From JAZRGE01 sp045644025 (GTDB lineage: Bacteria > Bacillota > Clostridia > Oscillospirales > Acutalibacteraceae): 14,214 nucleotides of DNA. Every line of letters begins with the position of its first letter. Position 1 is the stretch's first letter. Location of the stretch: the NCBI GenBank assembly GCA_045644025.1, contig JAZRGE010000025.1, positions 1-14,214 of the forward strand, read 5' to 3'. The position numbers and the translations under genes were made by a program. This document shows, piece by piece, positions 13,161 through 14,214 of the stretch. The notes under the pieces are model-generated. The model saw only the letters and a list, made by a program, of their open reading frames with translations, was not told the DNA's origin and did no database searches.

Positions 13161-14102
13161 ATGAACAGTTATATGGTTTCCGATGGAAAGGTGAAAATAT
13201 CGGTTTTTAATGGTAACGGAATAGAAAGCAACGAGGCCTCGGGCATTTCACCCGAATTTTGTGCAATGCTGGGCTGTGCGGCAGGTACGGCGAATTGCGG
13301 CAGGGTAGGAATCGGCTTTGGCGGCGGTGCGGCCGGAGAGGCAATGAAGAATGCCTTTGCGGCAGGGGTGCAATCCACGGGTGCATCGGTGGTCGATTTT
13401 GGCGCTGTTATGGAATCCGAGGCTATTTTTGCCATATCTGCTTTAGGACTTAATCTTTCTGCATATATCACAAGTGGACCTCAGAGCAGTGTGCGCTTTT
13501 TGGGAGTGGGAGGCATTGCCGCTCCACCCAATGTGATGCGCTCTTTGGATGAAATAATATCGGGCGGAACGTTTCGCAGATGTTGCTGGAATGAATATAG
13601 GCCTTCCACCGATATCAGCGGAATAAAACTGCTTTATCGCAGGGAACTTTATAGCGGAGCCCCCAATGGATTGGCTCCAATGTGCGCTCGCCCCGTATGC
13701 GATAATCCCGTGGGCGAAGCCCTTTTTGCCGACATATTGTGTCAATTAGGTTGCAACACCGCCAAAGGGAACATTTTTCGGCTCTCTTCCGATGGTTTGT
13801 CGCTCACGATAGAAGATTCGGTGGCGGGGGTGATCGGCCCTAAGCGTGTTAGCGTGCTTTCCTGCGGAGCAGAATTTGAGCGGCACAACGATGTGTCCGT
13901 GCCCGAAAATGCACCACCCGAGATAGAGGAACTGGCAAAAAGGTATTCGAGAAAGGTTTATAGATACGGCAACGAATGTAGCGATAACGTGATGGCACGA
14001 GCCCAGTACCGTATGCGTGACGGTATTATGACTGCTATCAGAATAATGGCTTTTATGAGGGAGAGAAATATGACCTTGGAGCAGATGGATATGCATTTTT
14101 AA
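13161..14102 (+). CDS. Phosphohexomutase-like protein lacking catalytic motifs (probable pseudoenzyme)
   Basis: 313 residues; the start is ATG 13161 because GGAGGG lies 5 bases upstream, better than ATG 13134. By eye the N-terminal part follows domain I of GlmM/ManB-type phosphohexomutases: VFNGNGIES, GISPEFCAMLGCAAG, AMKNAFAAGVQSTGASVVDFGAV. The C-terminal part follows domain III: GNECSDNVM where enzymes have GEQSGHV, then MRDGIMTAIRIMAFMRERNM where they have GDGIxxxL and MSL. Key residues are gone: the GxDxR loop is GFGGG (52-56), the phosphoserine loop SASHNP is TSGPQS (104-109), and the metal loop DGDxDR appears as SSDGLS (209-214). Domain IV with its RxSGTEP phosphate loop is absent, and the length is about two thirds of a true enzyme. 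It should therefore not be active, but the frame is intact with a good ribosome site. A regulatory, sugar-sensing or scaffold role is possible and unproven. Confidence 0.65.
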   Translation: MNSYMVSDGKVKISVFNGNGIESNEASGISPEFCAMLGCAAGTANCGRVGIGFGGGAAGEAMKNAFAAGVQSTGASVVDFGAVMESEAIFAISALGLNLSAYITSGPQSSVRFLGVGGIAAPPNVMRSLDEIISGGTFRRCCWNEYRPSTDISGIKLLYRRELYSGAPNGLAPMCARPVCDNPVGEALFADILCQLGCNTAKGNIFRLSSDGLSLTIEDSVAGVIGPKRVSVLSCGAEFERHNDVSVPENAPPEIEELAKRYSRKVYRYGNECSDNVMARAQYRMRDGIMTAIRIMAFMRERNMTLEQMDMHF

Positions 14103-14117
14103 GGGCTAAATCTTTTC

Positions 14118-14146
14118 TTGACATAGCAAGGCTTAAAGGGTAAAAT
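14118..14146 (+). promoter_or_regulatory. Strong sigma-A promoter (P1) for a gene beyond the right edge
   Basis: A perfect TTGACA (14118-14123), 17-base spacer and TAAAAT (14141-14146) begin 15 bases after the stop of the previous gene. It is the best match to consensus in the window. Confidence 0.85.
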
Positions 14147-14174
14147 TGAGAATAGGATATTCTGCTCTTATTAT
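14146..14174 (+). promoter_or_regulatory. Second overlapping promoter (P2) with an internal dyad
   Basis: TTGAGA (14146-14151), 17-base spacer, TATTAT (14169-14174). The spacer overlaps a 6-3-6 dyad, AGAATA-GGA-TATTCT (14149-14163), which also covers the predicted start of P1, as a repressor operator would. The remaining 14175-14214 has no coding frame I can identify. Its last ~27 bases are GC-rich with short complementary segments, and what they encode lies past the edge. Confidence 0.5.
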
Positions 14175-14214
14175 ACATTGGACTAATCTCGCCCGGGTGT
14201 AGCTTTGCCCGAGC

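Noticed and set aside
14186..14214. GC-rich end segment as a tRNA or a cyclic-di-GMP riboswitch fragment
   Set aside because: It has no D-loop GG or proper 7-bp acceptor layout, and the minus-strand likeness to a riboswitch core is only a few bases; too short at the edge to call.
1..14214. Mobile elements, attachment sites or CRISPR repeats
   Set aside because: No terminal inverted repeats, transposase or integrase motifs, or regularly spaced repeats were seen; gene order and composition look chromosomal.

Overview
The window looks like chromosomal DNA from a low-to-mid GC Gram-positive bacterium, most likely a gut-type member of the Clostridia (Oscillospirales/Ruminococcaceae-like). This is inferred from protein families and layout, not from a marker gene. 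Supporting points are strong AGGAGG-type ribosome binding sites, an MsmX-type orphan ATPase, a CdaR/PucR-type regulator, a DUF4830-like protein, an FtsEX / M23 / Ctp cluster, and the zinc-ribbon form of ribosomal protein L28. Gene density is high. Nearly everything is on the plus strand; only rpmB is on the minus strand. I saw no insertion sequence, CRISPR array, tRNA or rRNA.

Region by region. (1) 1-2327: a tightly packed run of ispD (its 5' end is cut by the window edge), ispF, a small membrane-anchored DUF4830-like protein and an RsuA-type pseudouridine synthase. ispD/ispF and the last two genes overlap. IspD and IspF act in the MEP isoprenoid pathway. (2) 2328-3678: a lone msmX/ugpC-type sugar-importer ATPase with its own promoter and a strong terminator. 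(3) 3679-10335: a promoter, then a PucR/CdaR-like regulator, ftsE, ftsX, two tandem M23 endopeptidase genes with coiled coils and signal peptides, and a Ctp-type S41 protease. This is the Firmicutes arrangement in which FtsEX controls secreted peptidoglycan hydrolases. Here the hydrolase is M23-type and present as two diverged, apparently active copies. (4) 10350-12741: three translationally coupled genes for a PqqD-like peptide-recognition protein, an S24/S26 peptidase with a Ser-His-Asp pattern of the ER/SipW type, and an ABC exporter. This looks like a peptide maturation and export module with no visible precursor or modifying enzyme, and it is the best candidate here for an undescribed system. 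(5) 12757-13063: a bidirectional terminator and rpmB on the minus strand with a clear promoter. (6) 13161-14102: an intact gene whose product aligns by eye to both ends of the phosphohexomutase (GlmM/ManB) fold but has lost every catalytic loop, so it is probably a pseudoenzyme. (7) 14103-14214: two tandem sigma-A type promoters with a dyad between them, driving something beyond the right edge.

Two loci stand out for follow-up: the PqqD/S26/ABC module and the decayed phosphohexomutase. Smaller regulatory signals are also listed, including a hairpin that hides the Shine-Dalgarno of the DUF4830-like gene, a terminator that points the wrong way before the Ctp gene, and overlapping dyads upstream of msmX.
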